From contig DFWZ01000034.1 in the NCBI GenBank assembly GCA_002381565.1, positions 27,591 through 62,041 on the forward strand: a stretch of 34,451 bases of DNA. Direction: 5' to 3'. Under the pieces are notes generated by a model. It saw only the letters and a list, made by a program, of their open reading frames with translations. It was not told the DNA's origin and searched no databases. This document shows, piece after piece, positions 7,007-15,472 of this stretch. Made by a program: the position numbers and the translations under genes. How positions within the stretch are numbered: the first letter of the stretch is position 1; every line of letters starts with the position of its first letter. Origin of the DNA: Gallionella sp. UBA4121. GTDB taxonomy: Bacteria; Pseudomonadota; Gammaproteobacteria; Burkholderiales; Gallionellaceae.

Positions 7007-8401
7007 TTATTTGACTTGCATGGCCGTATCGCCCGCCAGGGCTGAATACAATTTCGTCGCGGCTGTCAGTTGCGCCAGCAAAACCTGCAACTCGGACTGA
7101 GAGGCTGTGTTGGCATCTCGCTGTGCATCGAGCAACTCGAGATTATTTGCGATGCCTGCCCGATAACGCGCATCGACCAGCTTCAGGCGCAGTTTCTGGG
7201 ATTTGGCGTAGGCCTGCTCTGCCGCAAGCTGTCCTGTCAAACTGTCGCGTGCATTGAGCAAATCCGCCACTTCACGAAACGCCTGCTGAATGGTCTTCTC
7301 ATACTGGGCCACCGCGATCACCTTGCGTGCACGGGCGACATCCAGATTGCTCGCATTAAGCCCGGCATCAAACAGCGGTTGCGTCAGCGACGGCTGAAAA
7401 CTCCATGCGTCGCTGCCCGGGCCGAACAGCCCGCCAAGCGCCCGGCTGGCTGTACCGAAGCTGCCGGTCAGGTTGATTTGAGGCAGAAAAGCGGCGCGCG
7501 CAGCCCCTATGTTGGCATTCGATGCAATCAACTGCTGCTCGGCGGCCTGCACATCAGGACGCTGCAACAACACCTCGCCCGGCAGGCCTGCGATCAGATC
7601 CGGCGTAATGCCCTGTTCCTCAAGCGTGCGCCCCGATGGCAGGTTTGCCGGCATCTGGCCTACCAGCTGCGTTAGCAGATTCTCGGCGGCAGCCTGTTGC
7701 TGCTGCAAATTCGCCCGTTCACTCACGGCAGCCTGATACGAACCCTCCGCCACCAACGCATCCAGATCGCTGGACACCCCCAGATCGCGACGATGCACTG
7801 TCAAATCGTGCACCTCACCGCGCCCTTGGGCTGTCACTGTGGCCAGTTGGCTGCGCTCACTCAGCGCCAGCACCGACAGATAGGCATTGGCCACATCGGA
7901 GATCAGCGACAAGCGAAACGCACGCTGCGCGGCTTCGGTTGAAAGGTAATTGGCCTTTGCCGCTGCATTCAGATTACGCACCCGCCCCCAGAAATCCAGT
8001 TCGAACGATACCAGATTCGCGTTTACATCATAACGCTGCGCCTCATAGGGTATCGGTAAAAAATTCGTGCTGGCGGGAGAAAAAGAAGCCGTGCGCGTTG
8101 CTTTCAGATTTACATTAGGCAGCAGATTCGCCTGCTGTATGCCATATTGCGCACGAGCCTCCGCAATGCGCGCAGTGGCGATGCGCAGGTCGCGGTTATT
8201 TTCCAGGGCCGCCACAATCAACGCCTGAAGGCGCGGATCAGGAAAATAGACCTTCCAGTCCGGCATGGCCCTCACCCCGGCAGACTTGGCCGAGTCTGGC
8301 CAGGCTGCGGGTACAGGAGGCACCGGGCGCTGATAAGTGGGCGCCAGTGAACAGCCGCCCAATGCGGCCAGCAGAATGATCAGAGCAGATTTTTTATTCA
8401 T
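7007..8401 (-). CDS. Outer-membrane efflux lipoprotein (NodT/OprM family)
   Basis: The 464-residue protein starts with a lipoprotein signal peptide (MNKKSALIILLAALGGC, acylated Cys17) followed by the usual SLAPTYQRP. Two OEP repeats follow, with the paired features LISDVANAYLSVLAL and RKVIAVAQYEKTIQQAFREVAD. Such proteins form the trimeric channel-tunnel of tripartite efflux systems. The start is fixed by the lipobox; a longer reading to 8584 lies inside the pump gene. The ATG overlaps the last eight bases of the pump gene, so translation is coupled. Confidence 0.95.
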   Translation of the reverse strand: MNKKSALIILLAALGGCSLAPTYQRPVPPVPAAWPDSAKSAGVRAMPDWKVYFPDPRLQALIVAALENNRDLRIATARIAEARAQYGIQQANLLPNVNLKATRTASFSPASTNFLPIPYEAQRYDVNANLVSFELDFWGRVRNLNAAAKANYLSTEAAQRAFRLSLISDVANAYLSVLALSERSQLATVTAQGRGEVHDLTVHRRDLGVSSDLDALVAEGSYQAAVSERANLQQQQAAAENLLTQLVGQMPANLPSGRTLEEQGITPDLIAGLPGEVLLQRPDVQAAEQQLIASNANIGAARAAFLPQINLTGSFGTASRALGGLFGPGSDAWSFQPSLTQPLFDAGLNASNLDVARARKVIAVAQYEKTIQQAFREVADLLNARDSLTGQLAAEQAYAKSQKLRLKLVDARYRAGIANNLELLDAQRDANTASQSELQVLLAQLTAATKLYSALAGDTAMQVK

Positions 8402-11400
8402 GGTGGCTATCCTTGTCCCCGGCATGTTTGCGCGCCGGGAAAATGCGCCGCACCAGCACGAAGGACAGTGGAACAAAGAAGATACCCAGGATTGTAGCGC
8501 TGAGCATTCCGCCCAGCACACTGGTGCCGATGGCATTCTGAGCACCTGAACCTGCACCGTGACTGATCGCAAGCGGCAATACACCGAATCCGAAGGCGAG
8601 CGAAGTCATCAAAATTGGGCGCAGCCGCATATGGACAGCTTCAAGCGTTGCTTCGACCAGCCCGATGCCATGCTCCTCCATCTGAACCTTGGCGAACTGC
8701 ACGATCAGGATGGCGTTCTTGGCCGATAAACCAACGGTGGTCAGCAAACCGACCTGCAAATATACGTCGTCAGCATAGCCGCGCAACATTGAGGCCAGCA
8801 AGGCGCCGAAAATGCCCAGTGGTACGACCAGCATCACCGAGAAGGGAATCGACCAGCTTTCATACAATGCGGCAAGACACAGGAAAACGAACAGCAGTGA
8901 CACGGCATACAAGGCGGGCGCCTGTGAGCCTGAACTATGTTCCTGATCCGAGAGGCCCGTCCATTCAAAGCCGATGCCGGGCGGCAACTGAGCGACCAGT
9001 TTTTCCATTTCTGCCAGCGCCTCACCCGAGCTTCTGCCGGGTGCTGCCGCACCCTGGATCTCGATGGAAGGAAGGCCGTTGTAGCGCTCAAGGCGCGGCG
9101 AAGCGTAAGCCCAGTGACCTGTCGCAAAGGCTGAAAATGGCACCATGTCACCCTTGACGTTGCGTACAAACCATTTCCCTATGTCCTGAGGCAGCATGCG
9201 CGAAGGTGCATCGCCTTGCAAATACACTCTCTTGGTGCGCCCCTTGTCGATAAAGTCATTCACATAGGAACTGCCCCATGCGATGCTCAATGTTGTATTG
9301 ATGTCGCTCAGGGAAAGACCCAGCGAGGCGGCTTTCTGCTGGTCGATATCCAGACGGTATTCCGGCGTATCGTCCTGGCCATTGGGGCGTACCGCAAACA
9401 GCAGCGGATCCTTTTTCGCCAGGCCCAGCAACTGGTTGCGCGCTGCCATCAGCTTGTCATGGCCCAGGCCCGCACGATCTTGCAGCTCCAGATCGAATCC
9501 GTTTGCATTGCCCAGTTCAAGCGCTGCGGGCGGAGCGAAAGCGAATACCATGGCATCGCGTATCTGCGAAAACGACTTCATCGCGTTCGCCACGATGGCC
9601 TGCGCTTTCTGTTCAGGACGTGTGCGCTCGTCCCACGGTTTCAAGCGGACAAAAGCCAGACCCGCATTCTGCCCGCTGCCGCCGAAGCTGAAACCTGCCA
9701 CGCCGAACATGGTCGCGACGGAATCCTTCTCATCCACCAGGAAATGATGCTCGACCTGTTTGATGACCTCAAGCGTGCGCTCCTGTGTGGCGCCGGCAGG
9801 CAACACGATCTGGCTATATAGTATTCCCTGGTCTTCGTCCGGCAGAAAACCGCTGGCCTGGTGCCAGTAGATTGCGCCCACTGCGACCACGACTACAACG
9901 TAGATGACAAGATAGGGCGCAACACGGTGGATGATGCGGCCAACCGCGCTCTGATAAGCCTTGTTTGAACGGTCAAACATGCGGTTGAACCAGCCGAAGA
10001 AACCGCGATGCGCGATATGCTCGCCTTTTGCGACGGGTTTCAACAGTGTGGCACACAGCGCCGGCGTCAGGACCAGTGCGACAAGAACCGACAACACCAT
10101 GGCCGAAACGATGGTGATGGAGAACTGACGGTAGATCACGCCGGCGGAACCGCTGAAGAAAGCCATGGGGATAAACACGGCCGAAAGTACCAGCGCGATG
10201 CCGACCAGAGCGCCGGTAATCTGGCTCATCGATTTCCGGGTTGCTTCTTTAGGCGTCAGGCCCTCTTCAGTCATGACGCGCTCGACGTTTTCCACGACGA
10301 CAATAGCGTCATCGACCAGCAGACCAATGGCCAGAACCATAGCGAACATGGTGAGCGTATTGATCGAATAGCCAAAGGCACTGAGCACGCCAAAGGTACC
10401 CAGCAGCACCACCGGCACGGCAATAGTGGGTATCAGGGTGGCGCGGAAATTCTGCAGGAACAGGTAAATGACCAAAAACACCAGCACGATGGCCTGCAAC
10501 AATGTCTTGATCACTTCCTTGATCGACAATTTGACATATGGCGTCGTGTCGTAGGCTACCACCGCCTTCATGCCGGGCGGGAAGAATTTCGACAGCTCAT
10601 TGATCTTGGCCTTGATCGCATCTGCGGTATCGAGGGCGTTAGCGCCGGTCGACATCTTGAACGCAACACCCGTGGCAGGATGGGTATTGAAGCGGGCCAG
10701 CCTGCTATAGTCTTCGCTGCCCAGTTCAATGCGCGCCACATCGCTCAGATGCACCGTGGCCCCGCCGCTGGTGGTCTTGAGTATGATTTTGCCGAACTGT
10801 TCAGGCGTCTGCAAACGGCTTTGTGACGTAATGGTGGCGTTGAGTTCCTGTCCTTTGATGGTCGGCGTGCCGCCCAGTTGCCCGGAGGACACCTGCGCAT
10901 TCTGCGCTTGGATCGCGCCGCTTACATCGATGGGCGTCAACTTGTAGCTGTTGAGTTTGGCGGGATCCAGCCATATGCGCATGGCGTATTGGGCGCCGAA
11001 CATGATGGTGTCGCCCACGCCCTTGACACGGCTGACCGTGTCGAGCACGTTGGCAGCGACATAGTCAGCCAGGTCAGCCTGATTCATTTTTCCGTCTTCT
11101 GAAACGAAGGCCATCACCATCAGGAAGTTTTTGGTCGACTTGGCAACCGTCAACCCCGCCTGCTGAACCACCTGTGGCAGCAACGGCATCGCAAGTTGCA
11201 ACTTGTTTTGCACCTGAACCTGGGCGATGTCGGGATTGGTGCCGTTTTCAAAGGTCAGCGTGATGTTCACCGCACCGGATGAATCGCTGCTCGACGACAT
11301 GTAGCTCAGGCCATCGATACCCTTCATCTTCTGCTCGATCACCTGGGTGACCGAATCTTCAACCGTTTTGGCAGATGCGCCGGGATAGGAGCCTGTAATC

Positions 11401-11531
11401 GCAACGGCAGGCGGCGCAATAGCCGGATATTGTGCGATGGGCAAGCCGATGATGGACAGCACACCAGCCAGCATAATGACGATGGCGATCACCCACGCAA
11501 AAATCGGACGATCTATAAAAAAACGTGACAT
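8394..11531 (-). CDS. RND multidrug efflux pump (HAE1 family, AcrB/MexB type)
   Basis: This 1045-residue inner-membrane protein exports hydrophobic compounds using the proton gradient. It begins MSRFFIDRPIFAWVIAIVIM and has the 12-helix RND layout with two large periplasmic loops. The proton-relay aspartates D407 and D408 are present in AIGLLVDDAIVVVENVERV at the same numbers as in AcrB; the relay lysine lies in GLSAKNAILIVQ and the arginine in RLRPILMTS. Nothing is truncated. It is the second gene of the operon, 12 bases after the adaptor gene. Its substrates cannot be read from the sequence. Confidence 0.97.
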   Translation of the reverse strand: MSRFFIDRPIFAWVIAIVIMLAGVLSIIGLPIAQYPAIAPPAVAITGSYPGASAKTVEDSVTQVIEQKMKGIDGLSYMSSSSDSSGAVNITLTFENGTNPDIAQVQVQNKLQLAMPLLPQVVQQAGLTVAKSTKNFLMVMAFVSEDGKMNQADLADYVAANVLDTVSRVKGVGDTIMFGAQYAMRIWLDPAKLNSYKLTPIDVSGAIQAQNAQVSSGQLGGTPTIKGQELNATITSQSRLQTPEQFGKIILKTTSGGATVHLSDVARIELGSEDYSRLARFNTHPATGVAFKMSTGANALDTADAIKAKINELSKFFPPGMKAVVAYDTTPYVKLSIKEVIKTLLQAIVLVFLVIYLFLQNFRATLIPTIAVPVVLLGTFGVLSAFGYSINTLTMFAMVLAIGLLVDDAIVVVENVERVMTEEGLTPKEATRKSMSQITGALVGIALVLSAVFIPMAFFSGSAGVIYRQFSITIVSAMVLSVLVALVLTPALCATLLKPVAKGEHIAHRGFFGWFNRMFDRSNKAYQSAVGRIIHRVAPYLVIYVVVVVAVGAIYWHQASGFLPDEDQGILYSQIVLPAGATQERTLEVIKQVEHHFLVDEKDSVATMFGVAGFSFGGSGQNAGLAFVRLKPWDERTRPEQKAQAIVANAMKSFSQIRDAMVFAFAPPAALELGNANGFDLELQDRAGLGHDKLMAARNQLLGLAKKDPLLFAVRPNGQDDTPEYRLDIDQQKAASLGLSLSDINTTLSIAWGSSYVNDFIDKGRTKRVYLQGDAPSRMLPQDIGKWFVRNVKGDMVPFSAFATGHWAYASPRLERYNGLPSIEIQGAAAPGRSSGEALAEMEKLVAQLPPGIGFEWTGLSDQEHSSGSQAPALYAVSLLFVFLCLAALYESWSIPFSVMLVVPLGIFGALLASMLRGYADDVYLQVGLLTTVGLSAKNAILIVQFAKVQMEEHGIGLVEATLEAVHMRLRPILMTSLAFGFGVLPLAISHGAGSGAQNAIGTSVLGGMLSATILGIFFVPLSFVLVRRIFPARKHAGDKDSHHE

Positions 11532-11543
11532 CGCGGCGGCTCC

Positions 11544-12734
11544 TTACGGCTTTGCCGCTGTGACGGCTGAGGCTGCATCAGCCATCGGCACGGCCTGGGC
11601 AGGTGCGCCGGGCTTGACCTTCTGCAAACCATCCACGATCAGCTGGTCACCTGCGTTCAAACCGCTCTTCACCACCCACTTGTCTCCTGCCGCATCGCCC
11701 AGTTTGAGAACACGCTGCTCCACCGTCCCGTCCTTACCCAGCACCAGCGCCGTCGCCTGTCCTCTGGCATCATGTGTCACCCCTTGCTGGGGCACGAGTA
11801 TGCCCTGTTCATTCACACCCTGTTCGAGAATGGCGCGCACAAACATACCTGGCAACAGATCATGCCTGGGATTGGGGAATACGGCACGCAGCGTGACAGT
11901 ACCGGTACCCTGATCGACCGTCACATCAGAAAACTCAAGCACCCCCTCCAGCGCATAGGTCGAGTTGTCCTCCAGCAGCAGCTTGACCTTGACTGCATCT
12001 GAACCGGCTCGCTTGAGCAGTCCAGCTGCCAAAGCACGCTTCATGCTCATAAGCTCTGCGCTGGGCTGGACGACATCGACGTAAATCGGGTCCAGTGTTT
12101 GCACCGTGGTAAGCGCGACTGCCTGGCTGGCCGTCAGTAAGGCGCCGGGCGTCACCGTCGAGATGCCGATACGCCCTGAAATAGGTGACGCGATTCGAGT
12201 GTAATCAAGATTGATGCGCGCAGTTTCTACCGCTGCCTTGTTGGCGGCCACGTCAGCTTCTGCCTGTTTGAGCGCCGCATCCGCATCGTCCGCATCCTGG
12301 CGGCTCACGGCACTGATCTTGACCAGCTCACGGTACCTGTCGGTCTTGAGCCTGAGAGTCTGCAAACCTGCTTCCGCCTTTGCCAGGCTTGCCTGCGCAC
12401 TATCATGCGCAGCCTTGTAGATCGCAGGATCAATCTGATAGAGCGTCTGCCCCGCCTTCACATCGCTGCCTTCCTTGAAAAGCCGCTGCTGCAAGATGCC
12501 GCCGACCTGCGGCCGCACTTCGGCAATCTGGTAGGGTGATGTGCGCCCGGGCAGCTCGGTAGTAACGGATAGTTTTTGCGTCTTGACAACAACGACACCG
12601 ACCGGTGTAGCCGCTTTCTTTGGCGCTGAAGCCTGCGGCTTGCCACATCCGGCCAGCACAAGACTGACCGCCAGTGCCAGCCCCGCAGACAGCCTGACAA
12701 CATTAGCTTTTTTTCGCATTGGAAATCTCATCAT
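11544..12734 (-). CDS. Periplasmic adaptor lipoprotein of RND pump (AcrA/MexA type)
   Basis: The 396-residue adaptor has a lipoprotein signal with the lipobox LAGC (Cys30 from this start). It then has the membrane-fusion order: lipoyl half (PQVGGILQQRLFKEGSDVKAGQ), a coiled coil (about 110-170), the second lipoyl half (LDYTRIASPISGRIGIS), beta-barrel and membrane-proximal domains. ATGs at 12734, 12731 and 12719 are all possible; 12734 has GGA six bases upstream. Any upstream extension to 12848 would bury the signal peptide. It is the first gene of the operon, with a leader of about 200 bases from the predicted promoter. Confidence 0.94.
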   Translation of the reverse strand: MMRFPMRKKANVVRLSAGLALAVSLVLAGCGKPQASAPKKAATPVGVVVVKTQKLSVTTELPGRTSPYQIAEVRPQVGGILQQRLFKEGSDVKAGQTLYQIDPAIYKAAHDSAQASLAKAEAGLQTLRLKTDRYRELVKISAVSRQDADDADAALKQAEADVAANKAAVETARINLDYTRIASPISGRIGISTVTPGALLTASQAVALTTVQTLDPIYVDVVQPSAELMSMKRALAAGLLKRAGSDAVKVKLLLEDNSTYALEGVLEFSDVTVDQGTGTVTLRAVFPNPRHDLLPGMFVRAILEQGVNEQGILVPQQGVTHDARGQATALVLGKDGTVEQRVLKLGDAAGDKWVVKSGLNAGDQLIVDGLQKVKPGAPAQAVPMADAASAVTAAKP

Positions 12735-12937
12735 TTTGATTCCGGTGACCTTAAATTGACTTGTTAATTCGGCGTTCGCGCAACTCATTCCGACCTGCCG
12801 GACAGCATTTTCAATCACGTCGAACCAGGCTCCCGCCAGGCGTAACATGCAAATGCTATCAGCTTTATGACATCAACCCGGTGGGATTCCGGTCGGTCTT
12901 TTTGAAGGAGGGGATTCAATGCGAGCCAGCGAGACGC

Positions 12938-12966
12938 AAGATATCAAACGTCTGTTTGAAAGTCAA
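12938..12966 (-). promoter_or_regulatory. Sigma-70-type promoter of the efflux operon
   Basis: On the minus strand, TTGACT (12966-12961) and TATCTT (12943-12938) are separated by exactly 17 bases. The -35 matches 5 of 6 and the -10 matches 4 of 6 consensus bases. The spacer is almost entirely one operator palindrome, so a bound repressor would block polymerase. Transcription would begin near 12931, giving a leader of roughly 200 bases before the adaptor start. Confidence 0.7.
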
Positions 12967-12978
12967 ACGCTTGTTTGA
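12944..12978. promoter_or_regulatory. Tandem TetR-type operators, two TCAAAC-N4-GTTTGA palindromes
   Basis: Site 1 is 12944-12959 and site 2 is 12963-12978; both are perfect six-base inverted repeats with a four-base spacer, set 19 bases apart. The inner half-sites also form GTTTGA-AAG-TCAAAC. The half-site pattern resembles the box I recall for the TetR-family regulator PsrA of Pseudomonas ((G/C)AAAC-N2-4-GTTT(G/C)). Site 1 fills the promoter spacer and site 2 overlaps the -35. The TetR protein encoded as the last gene of the operon is the natural candidate to bind here. Confidence 0.75.
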
Positions 12979-12987
12979 AAAACGGAT

Positions 12988-13026
12988 TTAAAAAGGGCAT
13001 CCCGGACATAAGTCCGGGATGCCCTT
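12988..13026 (-). terminator. Strong rho-independent terminator
   Basis: A perfect 15-base stem (12993-13007 with 13012-13026) and four-base loop is followed on the minus strand by a run of T residues. It terminates the TPR-protein gene that ends at 13077 and insulates the efflux promoter immediately downstream. Confidence 0.9.
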
Positions 13027-13076
13027 GTACTGGTACTGGCAGATGTGTTAGACGTAGCGACCTGGTCAGGCAGAGG

Positions 13077-13913
13077 CTAGCCCCAGTCGCTGCCGCTATC
13101 GCCTGAGTCAGCGATGTTTGAACTGTCATCCCAGGAAGAATTATCCGCTATGCCGAAGTCCGCCCCTCCCATGTTGCCGGACGAGTCACCCCAGGAATCT
13201 GCGACAGGCGCAACGCCAGGTGAAGAAGCCCCGCCATCCATGAAATGATGCGCCAGCGCTTCACCGGCCACCATCCCCACACCGACTGCGGCGCCGGTAG
13301 CCAACCCGCCCATGATCCCGCCGGCCATCCCGCCACCGGACGTCATCGGCCCCATGCCACCGCCATACGGCTGACCATAAGGCTGCATGGGCGCAGGCGC
13401 TTGCATACCGGACTGGTAGTTGCCGGCCGCCATGCTGCGCGACGCGGTATTGCGCGACGCAACTGCGCGCATGATGAAAAACAGTATCGCGATGACACCG
13501 GCCCCTATGAGCAACAATCCCCACGGGAAAGTGCTGCCTCTCTCCGCCGGTTGAAAACTGGCCGCTGAAGATGGGCTGACATGGCGGGAGGCGCCTATCC
13601 TGTTTTTCAAGTCCTGTACCGCTTGCGGATTGGCAAATGACAAGCCTGGCTTCAGGCGTTCGGCGTTATTCAGTTCAGCCTCCGCCCTGCCCGTTTGACC
13701 TTGTCTGGCCAATATTTCTGCTTCCACAAAATGCGCCTTGGCACTGTCTGGATGTTGCTGAAGAACCACATCCATCATCCTTTGCGCTTCATCCAGCTTG
13801 CCGGCCTGGGTTGCCTTATAGACCTGGTCGAGTGTGGGTGCATCCTGTGCAATTGCCACCCCACTCGAGATCAGCATCGCAGTCAACAATCCGTACATCG
13901 TTTTTTTAAGCAT
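13077..13913 (-). CDS. Exported TPR protein with glycine-rich membrane segment
   Basis: The 278-residue protein starts with a signal peptide (MLKKTMYGLLTAML..., likely cut after AIA). A TPR-like helical region (about 27-95, including DEAQRMMDVVLQQHPDSAKAH and GRAEAELNNAERLKPG) is followed by a membrane helix (about 140-160, WGLLLIGAGVIAILFFIM). Then comes a glycine/methionine-rich stretch with glycine-zipper motifs (GGGMAGGIMGGLATGAAVG) and an acidic Ser/Asp tail ending SGSDWG. I do not recognise a specific family; the tail resembles those of DUF2076-like proteins. GGAG eight bases upstream supports the start at 13913; the longer reading to 14042 lacks this. Confidence 0.8.
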   Translation of the reverse strand: MLKKTMYGLLTAMLISSGVAIAQDAPTLDQVYKATQAGKLDEAQRMMDVVLQQHPDSAKAHFVEAEILARQGQTGRAEAELNNAERLKPGLSFANPQAVQDLKNRIGASRHVSPSSAASFQPAERGSTFPWGLLLIGAGVIAILFFIMRAVASRNTASRSMAAGNYQSGMQAPAPMQPYGQPYGGGMGPMTSGGGMAGGIMGGLATGAAVGVGMVAGEALAHHFMDGGASSPGVAPVADSWGDSSGNMGGADFGIADNSSWDDSSNIADSGDSGSDWG

Positions 13914-14124
13914 ATAAAAATCTCCTTTAAATTCTTGCAGGCATAACCTGATACCATCAGAGCCGAGGCTACCGGAGCAATCAGAACATATTTCATCGGC
14001 ATAAGTTCCGCCGATGCGTCGGGGCAGGAAATTCTCTTTCACAAAACTCTGCCGCCAATATACCGCTTATTTATACGGTGCGTCTTTATTTGGTGTACCT
14101 GTCAACGAATGAACAGACAGAACG

Positions 14125-14153
14125 TTGTGGTCGCGCCAATAGCTTCATATAAA
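14125..14153 (+). promoter_or_regulatory. Probable promoter of the Pal-like gene
   Basis: TTGTGG (14125-14130) and TATAAA (14148-14153) are separated by 17 bases, about 27 bases before the start codon. The -10 is good (5 of 6) and the -35 weak (3 of 6). Confidence 0.45.
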
Positions 14154-14179
14154 TTATAACTATTGCCAATGGAGGAAAT

Positions 14180-14698
14180 ATGAACAAACTTTCGATTGCG
14201 ATCGCAGCATCCCTGGTGCTTGCGGCATGCGCATCCTCCACCCCTGCCCCGATAAAACAGGACTCGCAATCCGCAAGCCCCCTGCAAACCGGTGCACCTC
14301 AAACCGGCGTGCTTTCCCAGGCGGAAATAGATGCACAGGCATTGGCCGCGCAGACCCGGGATTTACACAGTATTTATTTTGATTACGGCACGTCCGATGT
14401 CAAACCGGAGTATGGCAATATCATTCAGCAGCAGGCCGACTTCATGAATTCACATCCCGGGGATATCGTGACTCTGGAGGGCAATACGGATGAACGCGGC
14501 AGCAACGAATTCAATCTTGCGCTGGCGGACACACGAGCGGGCGCCGTCCGCAAGGTGATGCTGGTATTGGGCATCCCGAGTTCCAGAATCAAAACGGTCA
14601 GTTTCGGTGAGGAAAAACCGCGGCTCACCTGTCATGAAGAAAGTTGCTGGAAGGAAAACCGTCGCGTCGATTTTGTGCACAGCAAACTGCCGCGCTGA
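14180..14698 (+). CDS. OmpA/Pal-family peptidoglycan-binding lipoprotein
   Basis: The 172-residue protein has a lipoprotein signal (MNKLSIAIAASLVLAAC, Cys17), a Ser/Pro/Gln-rich linker, and an OmpA-like domain (about 62-170). The Pal signature TDERGSNEFNLALADTRA is present, with D104 and R119 at the positions that bind diaminopimelate of peptidoglycan. GGAGGAAAT precedes the start. Two cysteines near the C-terminus (TCHEESCW) could form a disulphide. It is not in a tol operon, so it is probably a Pal paralogue tethering the outer membrane rather than the main Pal. Confidence 0.9.
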   Translation: MNKLSIAIAASLVLAACASSTPAPIKQDSQSASPLQTGAPQTGVLSQAEIDAQALAAQTRDLHSIYFDYGTSDVKPEYGNIIQQQADFMNSHPGDIVTLEGNTDERGSNEFNLALADTRAGAVRKVMLVLGIPSSRIKTVSFGEEKPRLTCHEESCWKENRRVDFVHSKLPR

Positions 14699-14702
14699 AA
14701 CC

Positions 14703-15362
14703 TCATCCGGCATTCGTACCCGCAGCCAGTATGGGGAATAGCCCCTGAATACCGTTGGCGATAAACTCGACTGCAATCGCCGCCAGTATCAGCCCCATGA
14801 TGCGGGTAAAAATGTTGATCCCCGTGGCGCCGATGCGGGTCGCGATCCAGGGTGACAGACGCAACACCCCCCAGACCACCAGGCCCAGCAGCATGATGCC
14901 CAGTGCGATGACCATATAGTGCGCAACACCGCTGGACTTGTGCGCCATCAATATCACGGTGCTGATGGCGCCGGGGCCCGCCAGCAGCGGCATGGCAAGC
15001 GGCACGATGGCAACAGATTCCTTCTCTATCGACTCGTCGGCTTCTTCTTCTGTCTGCCTGATATAGCTGGTTTTCGCGTGCAGCATGGCAATGGCCATCA
15101 ACAATATCAGGATGCCGCCGCCGACCCTGAATGACGCGATGGTGATGCCAAAAAAATCCAGCACCAGTTCACCGAAAAACAGCGCCACCAGCAGGATGAT
15201 GATGACCCCGACGGCCACCATATTGATGGTTTTGCTGCGCTGGGCGCTGTTCTGGTCGGTCGTCATGCTGATGAAGATCGGGATCACCCCGAACGGGTTG
15301 ATGATCGCCAGGAGCCCGATAAACATTTTTACGTATTCTGCATAATTGAGCATATTGTTCAT
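14703..15362 (-). CDS. MarC/NAAT-family inner-membrane protein
   Basis: The 219-residue protein has six predicted helices and the MarC-family landmarks: LLAIINPFGVIPIFISMTTD near the N-terminus, a charged central loop (RQTEEEADESIEKES) and PLAMPLLAGPGAISTVI in the middle. Family members were once linked to antibiotic resistance or to amino-acid export, but most have no proven role. It converges with the Pal-like gene; the two stops are only four bases apart with no terminator hairpin between them. The ATG at 15362 has GGA upstream; a second ATG at 15353 is possible. Confidence 0.9.
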   Translation of the reverse strand: MNNMLNYAEYVKMFIGLLAIINPFGVIPIFISMTTDQNSAQRSKTINMVAVGVIIILLVALFFGELVLDFFGITIASFRVGGGILILLMAIAMLHAKTSYIRQTEEEADESIEKESVAIVPLAMPLLAGPGAISTVILMAHKSSGVAHYMVIALGIMLLGLVVWGVLRLSPWIATRIGATGINIFTRIMGLILAAIAVEFIANGIQGLFPILAAGTNAG

Positions 15363-15429
15363 TTGCGTGATCCGGTGGCAGAAAGACTAACCCATTCTCC
15401 TGAAATTTAGAATCAAAATACGGCGCCCA

Positions 15430-15471
15430 AAAAATTCAGGCGCGGCCGTCAATCCCGGAGTACGCCGCGCC
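15430..15471 (-). terminator. Rho-independent terminator of the kinase-fusion gene
   Basis: On the minus strand GGCGCGGC (15471-15464) pairs with GCCGCGCC (15446-15439) and a run of six T residues follows (15435-15430). It begins two bases after the stop codon of the APH/P-loop gene. Confidence 0.7.
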
Positions 15472-15472
15472 G

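Noticed and set aside
14699..14702. Shared terminator between the converging Pal-like and MarC genes
   Set aside because: Only four bases separate the stops and I see no hairpin with a T run on either side.
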